Assembly: GCF_023516555.1 (NCBI RefSeq)
Contig: NZ_JAMGBD010000002.1
Coordinates: 124,001 to 188,000 of the forward strand
Source of the DNA: Sphingomonas alba
GTDB taxonomy: Bacteria; Pseudomonadota; Alphaproteobacteria; Sphingomonadales; Sphingomonadaceae
Reading direction: 5' to 3'
Length of the DNA stretch: 64,000 nucleotides
The translations under genes and the position numbers were made by a program. This document shows positions 16,781 to 25,616 of the stretch, piece by piece. Each line of letters begins with the position of its first letter. Positions within the stretch are counted from its first letter, which is position 1. The notes beneath the pieces are model-generated. The model was not told the DNA's origin. It worked only from the letters and a program-made list of their open reading frames with translations, and ran no database searches.

Positions 16781-17295
16781 GATGCGCGGTCCACTTCACC
16801 GTCACCGCGTCTGGTTTCGACCCAATCGACGACTGCGCGCCCGGTCGCGTTAAGCAAGGGATAGGTGCGCGAACTGGTCATCCACTCCGGACGGTCGGCG
16901 CGTGCACCGTAGACCATGTCGGTGGCAAGATTGGCCAAGAGGAAGAAAAGCGTCGCGCCAAGCAGGCCTTTGAGCATGCCGAACCCGCCCCCGAGCATGC
17001 GGTCGACGGGACCGAGGAGCGAACGTCGCGCCTTGCCGCCGACCGCTCGAGCAAACAGCTTCACGGCGATGTAAACGGGGAAGAAAATCAGGGCGAAAGC
17101 GACGATCGAGGCGCCGGGATCACTGCCGACCGGGCCGACCAGTGCATGCTGCAACGGGTTGTGCAGGAACTTCAGCGCGACGATGGCGACGATCCAAGCA
17201 AAAAGCGCCAGCACTTCGTGAACGAAGCCGCGGATGAAGCCAATCAGCGCGGCTCCGCCGAGGAGAAGGACAACAAAGATGTCGAGCGCGGTCAT
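16777..17295 (-). CDS. cvpA: CvpA family inner-membrane protein
   Basis: 172 residues with four predicted membrane helices (ALDIFVVLLLGGAALIGFIRGFVHEVLALFAW region, IVAFALIFFPVYIAV, and the MLKGLLGATLFFLLANL stretch). The GFIRGFVHEV motif is characteristic of CvpA, needed for colicin V production in E. coli and for bile-salt or intestinal fitness in pathogens; the molecular role is unknown. Located 38 bp after radA and overlapping cysS by 4 nt. The cvpA gene often precedes purF elsewhere, but here purF is at 27.5 kb. Confidence 0.9.
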   Translation of the reverse strand: MTALDIFVVLLLGGAALIGFIRGFVHEVLALFAWIVAIVALKFLHNPLQHALVGPVGSDPGASIVAFALIFFPVYIAVKLFARAVGGKARRSLLGPVDRMLGGGFGMLKGLLGATLFFLLANLATDMVYGARADRPEWMTSSRTYPLLNATGRAVVDWVETRRGDGEVDRAS

Positions 17296-17333
17296 GGCCC
17301 CGCGCTAGCGGGCGGTCGGGCCAGATTCCAGCC

Positions 17334-18698
17334 CTATCTCCCGAGGATCTGGTCGACCAAGGCGCGAAGATTGCCGAAGTACGCCAACCCAATGCCCTTC
17401 GCATCGGCAGTTCCAGAAGGCACCCATGCCCGCTCGAACCCGAGCTTGGCCGCTTCCTTGAGCCTCAGGCCCGCATGGGCAACCGGCCGGATTTCTCCGG
17501 ACAAGGCGATCTCTCCGAGGATGATGGCTTCGGATGGAATCGGACGCTCGGACAAGGCCGACACGAGCGCCGCGGCAACGGCGAGGTCGGCGGCGGGGTC
17601 GGTCAGCCGGTAACCACCAGCGACATTCAGGTAGACCTCGACCGAAGCGAAACTGATGCCGCAACGCGCTTCCAGCACGGCAAGGATCATCGCCAGCCGG
17701 CCGCCGTCCCAACCGACCGCGGCTCGGCGAGGCGTCGCGCCGCTTGCCAGCCTCACGGTCAGCGCCTGAATCTCGACCAGGACGGGGCGAGTGCCCTCGA
17801 GCGCCGGGAAGATCGAAGTACCGCTCACCGGATCGTCGCGGCGGGTAAGGAACAACGACGAGGGGTTACCGACTTCGGCCAAACCGCCGGCCTCCATGGC
17901 GAAGACGCCGATCTCGTCGGTGCCGCCGAAGCGATTCTTCATGGCGCGGAGGATGCGGTATTGGTGGCTGCGCTCGCCCTCGAAGCTCAGCACCGTGTCG
18001 ACCATATGTTCGAGCACGCGTGGCCCGGCGATGGTGCCGTCCTTCGTGACGTGGCCAACCAGGACTAGGGCCATATCCTGCTGCTTGGCGAAGCGCACAA
18101 GCTCCTGCGCCGAGGCGCGGACCTGACTGACTGTGCCGGGCGCGCCCTCGATCAGGTCGGAATGCATGGTCTGGATGGAGTCAATGACGAGCAGCGCCGG
18201 CGCCTCGCCATTGCCGAGGGTGGTGAGGATGTCGCGAACCGAAGTTGCAGCCGCCAATTCGACAGGCGCACCGCCGAGGCCAAGCCGCAATGCCCTTAGA
18301 CGGACCTGGTTTGCGGCTTCCTCCCCCGAGACATAGACTACGCGCTTACCGCTCGACGCCAGTCGTGCCGCCACTTGCAACAGCAGTGTCGACTTGCCGA
18401 TGCCGGGATCGCCCCCGACTAGCATGGCCGAACCGGGGACGATACCGCCGCCAATCGCCCGGTCGAACTCTGCAATGCCGGTGACGATGCGCTCCGGCAA
18501 CGCGACCTCTGTATCCAGGCCGACGAGGCGGATCGCCTGACCGCCGCCAGACAAATCGTGCTTGGCGGCGAAGATGCTCTCGACCGATGCTTCCTGCGCC
18601 AGCGTGTTCCACTCGGCGCAGTCAGGGCATTGCCCCTGCCAGCGCATGGAAACCGAGCCGCAGGCCTGGCAGACGTATCGGGTCTTGAGCTTCGCCAT
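17334..18698 (-). CDS. radA: DNA repair/branch-migration protein RadA
   Basis: Hexameric DnaB-type helicase that drives branch migration in RecA-mediated recombination. 454 residues. N-terminal zinc finger with C10, C13, C24 and C27 (YVCQACG and GQCPDCAEW), Walker A GGDPGIGKSTLL, the RadA-specific KNRFG in AMKNRFGGTDE, and a C-terminal Lon-like domain. All family motifs are present. It follows the DUF885 gene by 38 bp on the same strand and is followed by cvpA, so a shared transcript is likely. Confidence 0.96.
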   Translation of the reverse strand: MAKLKTRYVCQACGSVSMRWQGQCPDCAEWNTLAQEASVESIFAAKHDLSGGGQAIRLVGLDTEVALPERIVTGIAEFDRAIGGGIVPGSAMLVGGDPGIGKSTLLLQVAARLASSGKRVVYVSGEEAANQVRLRALRLGLGGAPVELAAATSVRDILTTLGNGEAPALLVIDSIQTMHSDLIEGAPGTVSQVRASAQELVRFAKQQDMALVLVGHVTKDGTIAGPRVLEHMVDTVLSFEGERSHQYRILRAMKNRFGGTDEIGVFAMEAGGLAEVGNPSSLFLTRRDDPVSGTSIFPALEGTRPVLVEIQALTVRLASGATPRRAAVGWDGGRLAMILAVLEARCGISFASVEVYLNVAGGYRLTDPAADLAVAAALVSALSERPIPSEAIILGEIALSGEIRPVAHAGLRLKEAAKLGFERAWVPSGTADAKGIGLAYFGNLRALVDQILGR

Positions 18699-18736
18699 GC
18701 CTGCAGCTTACGCGAACAAAGAGAGAACGAAAAGCC

Positions 18737-20476
18737 CTAGAAGACGGCTTCGGCCTTGCCGCCCATCATCTGCTGCCGGACCAACGGTATCGGCGGCCCG
18801 CCGAAGCTCAGGAACTGGTCGTGAAATTCCTTCCAAGCTTTCTCCCCGCCCCGACTGGCCGACCAGTCGTCCCGCAGTTTGCGGATCATGAGCTTGCCCA
18901 TCGTGTAGTTGAGGTACGCCGGGTCATAGGTGCCCCGCGCCGCCTGCTGCCGGGCATTGCCGGCATCCTGGTAGCATTGCTTCTGGAAGAGATCATAGCT
19001 TTGCGCCTGGGTCATGGACCCGGTGTGCATGCCGATCGCCGACAGGAAGCGGCAATCGCGCAACAGGGCATTTGACAGCTGTCCGATCAGCGTCTCGTCG
19101 GTGCCGCCGCCGACGCCTTTCAAGCGCATCATCTCCTCGGTGTAATGCGCCCATCCCTCGGCAAAGGCGTAGCCGACAAAGATCCTGCCGAAGATATCCT
19201 TCGACCGGTTGGCGTGCAGGAAGTTGAGGAAGTGGCCGGGCCAGACTTCGTGGACCGACGTGAACAACAAATCCGCCTGACCAGGCACGAACGCGTCCTG
19301 CTCGGCCTTCGGCCAGCTCGGGTCCGCCGGGGCGATGTAATAGACGGATGGCAAGCCCTCTTCGTACGGCCCCGGAATGTTGATGTAGGCGAAGTTCTGC
19401 CGGTTGTAGGGCGGCGCCTCCTCGACCTTCGCTTCTTCCGGTCCCGGGATCGTGACGATGTCATGATCGATGATGAACTGCTTCAGGCCGGCGAGCTGGG
19501 CGCGGGCGCCGGCGACGGCTCCGCCCTGCGGCTTGTTGGCTGACATCTTGGCCATGCAGGCCTCGATCGTCTGGCCCGCCGCGTAGCGCGAGCAGGCCTC
19601 AGTGAGAAGCTTCTGGTTCGCGGCAAGGTCCGCGCGGCCAATCTGCTCGAGTTGGTCGATCGGCGTCGTCACCATCTCGGTATCGGCCAGCATGCGCTGG
19701 AATTTCGCCTTGCCGAGCGCAAAGTTGGGTTTGGAGGCGCCGCGCTGGCTTTCGACCCATGCCGCGACTCCCTTCATTGCCTTGACCGCATTGTCCGTCG
19801 CGGTCTTCAGCGCCTGTTGGTCTTCGGACGAACCGATGCCCTTCCAGGCCGCCATGCCATCGCCCGGGTAATATTCGACGAAGCCGCCGAACGCCGACTT
19901 GCCGTAATCGACAAAGCTGGTCGCCATCGGCGTCTTGATATTGGCCCGCATCCGCTCGGCGGTGGTCGGGATGGTCTGCAGGAACTTGATGTACGACTTC
20001 AGCCGCTGTTCCTTGGGCGCATAAGGCACCGTGACGTAGACCGACGGGTCGAAGGCGCCGAGGTAAGCGGCGGGATTATTATGAAGCTGGTCGGCGCCCT
20101 CGGGGTCGATCCAGAACAACTGCCCTTTGGCGACCGCGATCAAATAGTCGCGCTGATAGCGCTGCTGGGCATCGAGCTTGTCGTCGCCGTAGGCCTGGGC
20201 ATCGGCGATCGCCTTCTTGAGGCGCGCGACTTCGGCGGAAATACCGGCTTCCGACAAATCGCCGACCTGCCCGTCATACTCGTGGCGGCCCTGGCCCACC
20301 GCGAAGCCTGGGTTTGCCTTGAAACTGGCTTCGATGAAATTGTTGACGAAAGCCGCCCAATCACCCTGCTGCGCGCCGGACTGCGCCGTCCCGTTCTGGG
20401 GAGCCTCCGATACCTTGCACCCGGCCACCGCCAGCGCAGCTGCCACCACCGAGGTCATCAGGAACGGAAGCTTCAT
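18737..20476 (-). CDS. DUF885 family lipoprotein, probable zinc carboxypeptidase
   Basis: 579 residues with a lipoprotein signal peptide ending in the lipobox VAGC (residues 17-20, KLPFLMTSVVAAALAVAGC). The metal motif HEVWPGH in LLFTSVHEVWPGHFL is the HExxPGH form typical of DUF885, a gluzincin group related to carboxypeptidase Taq and often annotated as dipeptidyl or tripeptidyl peptidases in xanthomonads and sphingomonads. GWAHYTEEMM carries the probable third ligand Glu. So it is likely a periplasmic peptidase with unknown substrate. Divergent from the MFS gene with a perfect 9-bp inverted repeat between the two. Confidence 0.82.
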   Translation of the reverse strand: MKLPFLMTSVVAAALAVAGCKVSEAPQNGTAQSGAQQGDWAAFVNNFIEASFKANPGFAVGQGRHEYDGQVGDLSEAGISAEVARLKKAIADAQAYGDDKLDAQQRYQRDYLIAVAKGQLFWIDPEGADQLHNNPAAYLGAFDPSVYVTVPYAPKEQRLKSYIKFLQTIPTTAERMRANIKTPMATSFVDYGKSAFGGFVEYYPGDGMAAWKGIGSSEDQQALKTATDNAVKAMKGVAAWVESQRGASKPNFALGKAKFQRMLADTEMVTTPIDQLEQIGRADLAANQKLLTEACSRYAAGQTIEACMAKMSANKPQGGAVAGARAQLAGLKQFIIDHDIVTIPGPEEAKVEEAPPYNRQNFAYINIPGPYEEGLPSVYYIAPADPSWPKAEQDAFVPGQADLLFTSVHEVWPGHFLNFLHANRSKDIFGRIFVGYAFAEGWAHYTEEMMRLKGVGGGTDETLIGQLSNALLRDCRFLSAIGMHTGSMTQAQSYDLFQKQCYQDAGNARQQAARGTYDPAYLNYTMGKLMIRKLRDDWSASRGGEKAWKEFHDQFLSFGGPPIPLVRQQMMGGKAEAVF

Positions 20477-20501
20477 GGCCAGACTCCTTGCCCAGGGAAA
20501 C

Positions 20502-20525
20502 GGGCGCGCAACCTAGCGCGCCCGC
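20502..20525. promoter_or_regulatory. Perfect 9-bp inverted repeat between divergent genes
   Basis: CGGGCGCGC and GCGCGCCCG are exact reverse complements separated by AACCTA. The element lies 26 bp upstream of the DUF885 gene and 18 bp upstream of the MFS gene, so it could be a shared operator. It is GC-only in the arms, so chance or a CpG-rich hairpin is possible. Confidence 0.35.
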
Positions 20526-20543
20526 GCTGCTTGTCGAGGCGTC

Positions 20544-21854
20544 ATGGCGCGGCTAGGCGCGGAGGCGATGCTGTCCTTCCCCGAACCGCTGCGAATCCCC
20601 GACTTCAGGCTTTACTGGATCGCGCGCTTCGCCGCCGTGCTCGCGACCATGGGGATGGTCGTCATCATCGGTTACCAAGTCTACGACGTCGCCCGATCCG
20701 CCTATGGCATGTCGATTAAGGAAGCCTCCTTCCAGATCGGCCTTGTGGGCCTCAGCCAGTTCATTCCCATCGCGCTGCTGACCCCAGTCGCCGGATGGGC
20801 GGCGGACAGGTTCGAGCGCCGGACCGTCGCCCGCATCGCCAACGCGATCGACTTGGTCGTCGCGCTATCGCTAGCGACGATCACGTATCAGGCCATCCTC
20901 AGCCTGCCGCTGCTCTTCACGCTCGCGGCACTGCACGGTGTTGCCCGCGTGTTCGTTAATCCGGCGATGGCGGCCATCGCGCCGAACATCGTGCCGCCCG
21001 AGCAGTTGCCAAAGGCAATCGCCATGAGCTCGATCGCCTGGCAAACGGGTTCGGTTGTCGGGCCCGCACTGGGAGGCTTCCTCTACGCCGCGCATCCCTC
21101 AGCGCCATATTTTGCCGCGGCGGCGCTCATGCTGGTCGCCATGGTTGCGCTAACTCCGATCCGGCGTGTGGTGCCACCGCCCATCCAGGGTGAGCGGCAT
21201 CCGATCCGCCAGATGATCGAGGGCGTGACCTATGTCAGACACCATCGCTTCCTGCTGGGTGCGATCACGCTCGACCTGTTTGCAGTCCTGCTCGGCGGTG
21301 CGACTGCGATGCTTCCGGTTTACGCTCGGGATATCCTTAAGGTGGGGACCGAAGGCCTCGGCCTACTGCGTGGCGCGCCTGCTGTCGGGGCGGCAATCGT
21401 CGCGCTTTGGTACAGCTTCGCGCCATTGAGACGGAATGTGGGCGCCAAGATGTTGCTGTCCGTCGCCGCCTTCGGCCTGATGACCGTGATATTCGGACTG
21501 TCCAAATCAATGACGCTGTCGCTTGCGGCTTTGGTATTCCTGGGCGGCTTTGACATGCTCTCGGTCTATGTCCGCTCGAGCCTGGTGCAACTCCACACGC
21601 CGGACGCCATGCGCGGCAGGGTGTCTGCCGTCTCGGGCCTAGCCATTTCCGCCTCGAACGAACTCGGCGAGCTCCAGTCTGGAGTCGCGGCCGCCATCCT
21701 CGGCCCGGTGGTCGCCGTCGTCGCTGGCGGAGCCGCGGCTATGGGAATCGCGGGCCTCTGGTCCTATCTGTTCCCCGAACTCAGGCGAGCCCGGACGTTC
21801 GACCCGCCGGCAACCGCGCTCGCTGACGCATTGATGGAGGAGAAGCCCGCATGA
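20544..21854 (+). CDS. MFS transporter, enterobactin-exporter (MFS_3) type
   Basis: 436 residues with 11-12 hydrophobic helices. The N-terminal [19 protein letters not shown] resembles the EntS/MFS_3 family, and the loop-2 motif [15 protein letters not shown] is the DR-type MFS signature A. It is therefore likely a drug, siderophore or metabolite exporter in the inner membrane. Start at [10 protein letters not shown] is chosen because GAGG lies 4 nt upstream; MLSFPEPL (20568) is an alternative. Its ATGA overlaps cysK, an unusual partnership suggesting export of a cysteine-related compound, which is inference only. Confidence 0.85.
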   Translation: MARLGAEAMLSFPEPLRIPDFRLYWIARFAAVLATMGMVVIIGYQVYDVARSAYGMSIKEASFQIGLVGLSQFIPIALLTPVAGWAADRFERRTVARIANAIDLVVALSLATITYQAILSLPLLFTLAALHGVARVFVNPAMAAIAPNIVPPEQLPKAIAMSSIAWQTGSVVGPALGGFLYAAHPSAPYFAAAALMLVAMVALTPIRRVVPPPIQGERHPIRQMIEGVTYVRHHRFLLGAITLDLFAVLLGGATAMLPVYARDILKVGTEGLGLLRGAPAVGAAIVALWYSFAPLRRNVGAKMLLSVAAFGLMTVIFGLSKSMTLSLAALVFLGGFDMLSVYVRSSLVQLHTPDAMRGRVSAVSGLAISASNELGELQSGVAAAILGPVVAVVAGGAAAMGIAGLWSYLFPELRRARTFDPPATALADALMEEKPA

Positions 21855-22777
21855 AGGCCGCCAACGTCCTGGAGACCATCGGCAACACCCCGCACATCCG
21901 CCTGAACCGGCTCTTCGGCGACAAGGCAGAGGTCTGGGTGAAGTCTGAGCGTCAGAATCCCGGCGCGTCGATCAAGGACCGCATCGCCCTCGCGATGATT
22001 GAGGATGCCGAGCGCAGCGGCAAACTGAAGCCGGGTGGCACGATTATCGAACCCACGAGCGGTAACACCGGCATCGGCCTGGCCATGGTCGCCGCGGTCA
22101 AGGGATATAAACTCGTCCTCGTCATGCCGGACAGCATGAGCGTCGAGCGCCGCCGGCTGATGCTAGCCTATGGCGCCGAATTCGACCTCACTGACCGTGC
22201 CCTCGGCATGAAGGGGGCGGTCGCGCGGGCCGAAGAACTCATTTCCCAAACTCCGAATAGCTGGATGCCCCAGCAGTTCGACAATCCTGCCAATGTCGAG
22301 GTTCACAGCAGGACGACGGCGCAGGAAATCCTGCGCGACTTCGCCGATCAGCCGCTCGATGCCTTGATCACCGGCGTCGGCACCGGCGGCCACATCACCG
22401 CCTGCGCCGAGGTACTGAAAAAGGCGTGGCCAAATCTGAAGGTTTTCGCGGTTGAGCCGGCCCTGTCGCCAATCCTGTCGGGCGGCGCCCCAGGCCCGCA
22501 CCCGATCCAGGGCCTTGGCGCCAATTTCGTTCCCAGCATTCTCAACACGGGCATCCTCGACGGCATCATCGACGTCGATGCGAACGATGCCAAGGAAATG
22601 GCCCGCCGCTGTGCGCGGGAAGAAGGCCTTCTTGTCGGGATTTCATCAGGCGCTGCCCTCGCGGGCGTGGCGCTGAAACTGTCCGAGCTTGGCGAGCGGC
22701 CCCGTGTCCTGACGTTCAACTACGACACTGGCGAGCGCTATCTGTCTGTGCCGGATTTCCTGCCGGAAGAAGGTTGA
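21851..22777 (+). CDS. cysK: Cysteine synthase A (O-acetylserine sulfhydrylase)
   Basis: PLP enzyme that condenses O-acetylserine and sulfide to cysteine. 308 residues. The PLP lysine is K42 in GASIKDR, the substrate-binding TSGNTG is at residues 69-74, and the phosphate-binding GVGTGGHI is present, as is the C-terminal GISSGAA. The length and motifs fit CysK rather than cystathionine beta-synthase. It overlaps the upstream MFS gene by 4 nt. The 115 bp after it, before the GGDEF/EAL gene, contain no gene. Confidence 0.95.
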   Translation: MKAANVLETIGNTPHIRLNRLFGDKAEVWVKSERQNPGASIKDRIALAMIEDAERSGKLKPGGTIIEPTSGNTGIGLAMVAAVKGYKLVLVMPDSMSVERRRLMLAYGAEFDLTDRALGMKGAVARAEELISQTPNSWMPQQFDNPANVEVHSRTTAQEILRDFADQPLDALITGVGTGGHITACAEVLKKAWPNLKVFAVEPALSPILSGGAPGPHPIQGLGANFVPSILNTGILDGIIDVDANDAKEMARRCAREEGLLVGISSGAALAGVALKLSELGERPRVLTFNYDTGERYLSVPDFLPEEG

Positions 22778-22892
22778 TCGCTGCCAATCGGCAAAAAATC
22801 ATCACTAACAACGGCCTAACCGCATCGGTTTGACCGGCTGTTAACCCCTACGCGCGCATATCTTCCCCGCGAGTCTCGGTTGTGGGGAGCAG

Positions 22893-25574
22893 ATGCGTAG
22901 GACGCAAATCGCGGTTGTGAACAAGGACACGCCGGCCGACGGCCGGATGGATTTCCGCGACCTGATGACTTTCGATCTGAAGCGCGTGTTCGACCCCGAG
23001 GAGATCGGGCTCGCGGAGTCGCGCGTTGCCACCTTCAATCACGCACCCTTGCTGCTCGCGGCAGGCCATCTAGTTTGGGGAATTACGCTTCTCGCGCAAT
23101 GCATCTGCGACAGTTTCCTCAGCCAGATGATCCTGCCTATATTGCTGCTTGGCCTCGTTCTCGCGGCGGACGGCGCCTTCGCCTTCCTGCTGCGAATTCG
23201 CGCCAACCTCGAACCTCACATCGTGACCAAAGGCATCTGCGGATTTATTGCCGTGACGGGAATGCTGTGGCTCCTGTTCGTCAGCGTGGCCCATGCCCAT
23301 CAAGGTATGCCCAACGATCAGGTCACTGATCAGGCGATCGGCGTCGGACTGATCATCGGGGCCCTCGTCGCAATCCAGTCGCCAGTAGCCTCGATCACCA
23401 ATGCGCTGGTCGCGATCGGGTCGGCTGCGCTCATCGTCCAGGACTTCGTCCTTACGGGGGCGCTGGTCGTCATGTCGGCAGCGATCGTCACCTACAGTCT
23501 CGCCAACTCAAGGGGCGTGATCGCGGCTTCCCGCCGCCGGCGTATGCTCGCCGAAGAGGCCCGCAAGGCCTTGCACTTTGTCCATGAGTTCGAAGGCTCG
23601 GGTCGCGGCTGGTTCTGGGAAACCAACCATCTCGGCACCCTGTCCTACGTTTCACTGCAGCTTGCCGATGACTTCCATTGCGGGCGCGAAGAATTGCTCG
23701 GCCGCCAATTCACCGATTTGCTGTCGGTGGATACCAGCCATGGTGCCGGCGGCGAAGAGCACAAGACACTGGGCTTCCATCTCTCGGCTCGCTTCCCCTT
23801 CTCCGACGTCGTGGTCCGTGCCGCAACCAACGAAGACGTCCAATGGTCGCTGTCGGGCAACCCGATTTTCGACGATCACGGCCGCTTCATGGGCTTCCGG
23901 GGTATCGGCGCCGACCTCACCGAGCAACGGCGCACAGAGCAGGAAATCAGCCGCCTCGCCCGCTTTGATTCGCTGACCGGCCTGCCCAACCGGGCTATGA
24001 TGCGTCAGACACTTGAAGAGGCGTTGCGCAACGCGTCCAGGCGTCAAAAGGGCTGCGCGCTGTTCCTGATCGATCTCGACCGGTTCAAGAACGTCAACGA
24101 TACGCTGGGCCACCCTGTCGGCGACGCTCTCCTGCGCCAGGTAGCCGATCGACTGAAAACCGTGATGGGCAATCATGGCCAGGTCGGCCGGCTTGGCGGC
24201 GACGAATTCAAGGCAGTGCTTCCAGGCATTGTCGAAACGGGCCTGCTGGAATCGCTGGCGCGGACGCTGATCGAGCAGGTTTCGCGTCCCTACACGATCG
24301 AGGGCCATAAGATTTCAATTGGCGCTTCGGTCGGCATCGCCATTGGCGACCCGGGCCGGGCTTGTGCCGACGCCATGATCCGCAACTCCGATCTCGCCCT
24401 TTACGCGGCAAAGGCCGCTGGCCGTGGCAAGCACTGCTTTTACGAGCAATCGATGCACTCCGAAGCTTCGGACCGGCAGATCCTGGAGAACGACCTGCGC
24501 CAGGCCCTGGATCGCGGCGAGCTTTGGGTTGCCTATCAGCCGATTGTTCGCACGACCGGCGAAGATGTCTGCGGCTTCGAAGCACTCGTCCGCTGGAATC
24601 ACCCGGCGCGCGGGCCGATCGGGCCCGACAAGTTCATTCCGCTCGCTGAAGAATGCGGCATGATCGAGAAAATCGGCACGTTCGTGCTGCGGACGGCTGT
24701 CAAGGACGCCGCGACCTGGCCCGACCCGGTGCGCATCGCGGTCAACCTGTCGCCGATCCAGTTCAACAATCCCAACATCGTCGAGACGATTTCGGCCGTT
24801 CTTAACGAGCATAAGCTGCGGGCCGGCCGGCTAGAGCTGGAGATCACCGAGGGCGTCTTCCTTGCCGATAACAGCGCGACCGACGAGACGTTCGCCAACC
24901 TGAAGGCACTCGGTGTTCGATTGGCGCTAGACGATTTCGGTACCGGTTATTCGTCGCTCGGCTATTTAAAAAAGGCGCCCTTCGACAAGATCAAGATCGA
25001 CCAGAGCTTCGTTCGCGGTGCCGCGTCTACGGGTAGCCGGAACTCGGCCATCATCCGCGCCATTGTCAGCTTGGCCGAAAGTCTGGGGATGGACACCACG
25101 GCCGAAGGCGTCGAAACCCATGATGACCTCCAGCTCATCCGCGAGCTCGGCGTCAGCCAGGTCCAGGGCTTCATTTTCGGGCGGCCCGGCGATGCGACGG
25201 CTGCCGCTGAATATGCCTCTAGCGCAACCATCGAGGCCGACGGATACAGCTGCATTCGCGAGCCTCGCCAGACACTGATGCGCCGCGCCATTACCATGAT
25301 CAATGGCTGCACAGAGGAAATCCGGCTTCGCAATATTTCCGGCATGGGTGCGCTCGTGGAATGCTCCGCCCCGGTTGCGCCAGGGACGCATCTGACACTC
25401 GACATCGTCGGCGTCGGCCCAGTGACGGGCAGTGTCCGCTGGGCTCAGTCGAGCCGCTTCGGAATGCAGTTCGACGAACCGTTCGACCTGTCGCGGCTCA
25501 CTCCCAAGCGCGAGAAATCAAGCGGCCAGCCGGTGCTCCGGCCCTGGTACGTCGACCGGGCGGTCGGCGAGTAG
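22893..25574 (+). CDS. Membrane PAS-GGDEF-EAL-PilZ cyclic-di-GMP protein
   Basis: 893 residues. The N-terminal region (~50-205) holds five or six hydrophobic helices forming an unnamed membrane sensor. A PAS-like domain spans ~230-345 (FWETNHLG, GIGADLTEQ). A diguanylate cyclase domain follows with intact GGDEF at 435-439 and no RxxD inhibitory site just before it. The phosphodiesterase domain has EAL at 563-565 and the loop DDFGTGYSSLGYL. The C-terminus (~795-880) is a PilZ domain with the MRRA and RNISGMG motifs that bind c-di-GMP. So one polypeptide could make, break and sense c-di-GMP. Monocistronic; convergent with an acyl-CoA dehydrogenase gene. Confidence 0.93.
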   Translation: MRRTQIAVVNKDTPADGRMDFRDLMTFDLKRVFDPEEIGLAESRVATFNHAPLLLAAGHLVWGITLLAQCICDSFLSQMILPILLLGLVLAADGAFAFLLRIRANLEPHIVTKGICGFIAVTGMLWLLFVSVAHAHQGMPNDQVTDQAIGVGLIIGALVAIQSPVASITNALVAIGSAALIVQDFVLTGALVVMSAAIVTYSLANSRGVIAASRRRRMLAEEARKALHFVHEFEGSGRGWFWETNHLGTLSYVSLQLADDFHCGREELLGRQFTDLLSVDTSHGAGGEEHKTLGFHLSARFPFSDVVVRAATNEDVQWSLSGNPIFDDHGRFMGFRGIGADLTEQRRTEQEISRLARFDSLTGLPNRAMMRQTLEEALRNASRRQKGCALFLIDLDRFKNVNDTLGHPVGDALLRQVADRLKTVMGNHGQVGRLGGDEFKAVLPGIVETGLLESLARTLIEQVSRPYTIEGHKISIGASVGIAIGDPGRACADAMIRNSDLALYAAKAAGRGKHCFYEQSMHSEASDRQILENDLRQALDRGELWVAYQPIVRTTGEDVCGFEALVRWNHPARGPIGPDKFIPLAEECGMIEKIGTFVLRTAVKDAATWPDPVRIAVNLSPIQFNNPNIVETISAVLNEHKLRAGRLELEITEGVFLADNSATDETFANLKALGVRLALDDFGTGYSSLGYLKKAPFDKIKIDQSFVRGAASTGSRNSAIIRAIVSLAESLGMDTTAEGVETHDDLQLIRELGVSQVQGFIFGRPGDATAAAEYASSATIEADGYSCIREPRQTLMRRAITMINGCTEEIRLRNISGMGALVECSAPVAPGTHLTLDIVGVGPVTGSVRWAQSSRFGMQFDEPFDLSRLTPKREKSSGQPVLRPWYVDRAVGE

Positions 25575-25580
25575 CAAGCG

Positions 25581-25616
25581 AGCAAGTCATGCCGGGGGCA
25601 TGACGCGCGGCTTGCT
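25581..25616. terminator. Nested hairpin between convergent genes
   Basis: GTCATGCC and GGCATGAC form a perfect 8-bp stem with loop GGG, and AGCAAG with CTTGCT gives an outer 6-bp arm, enclosing GCGCGG on one side. It lies between the ends of the GGDEF/EAL gene and the acyl-CoA dehydrogenase gene, overlapping the latter's stop. Likely a bidirectional RNA 3'-end structure. Confidence 0.55.
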
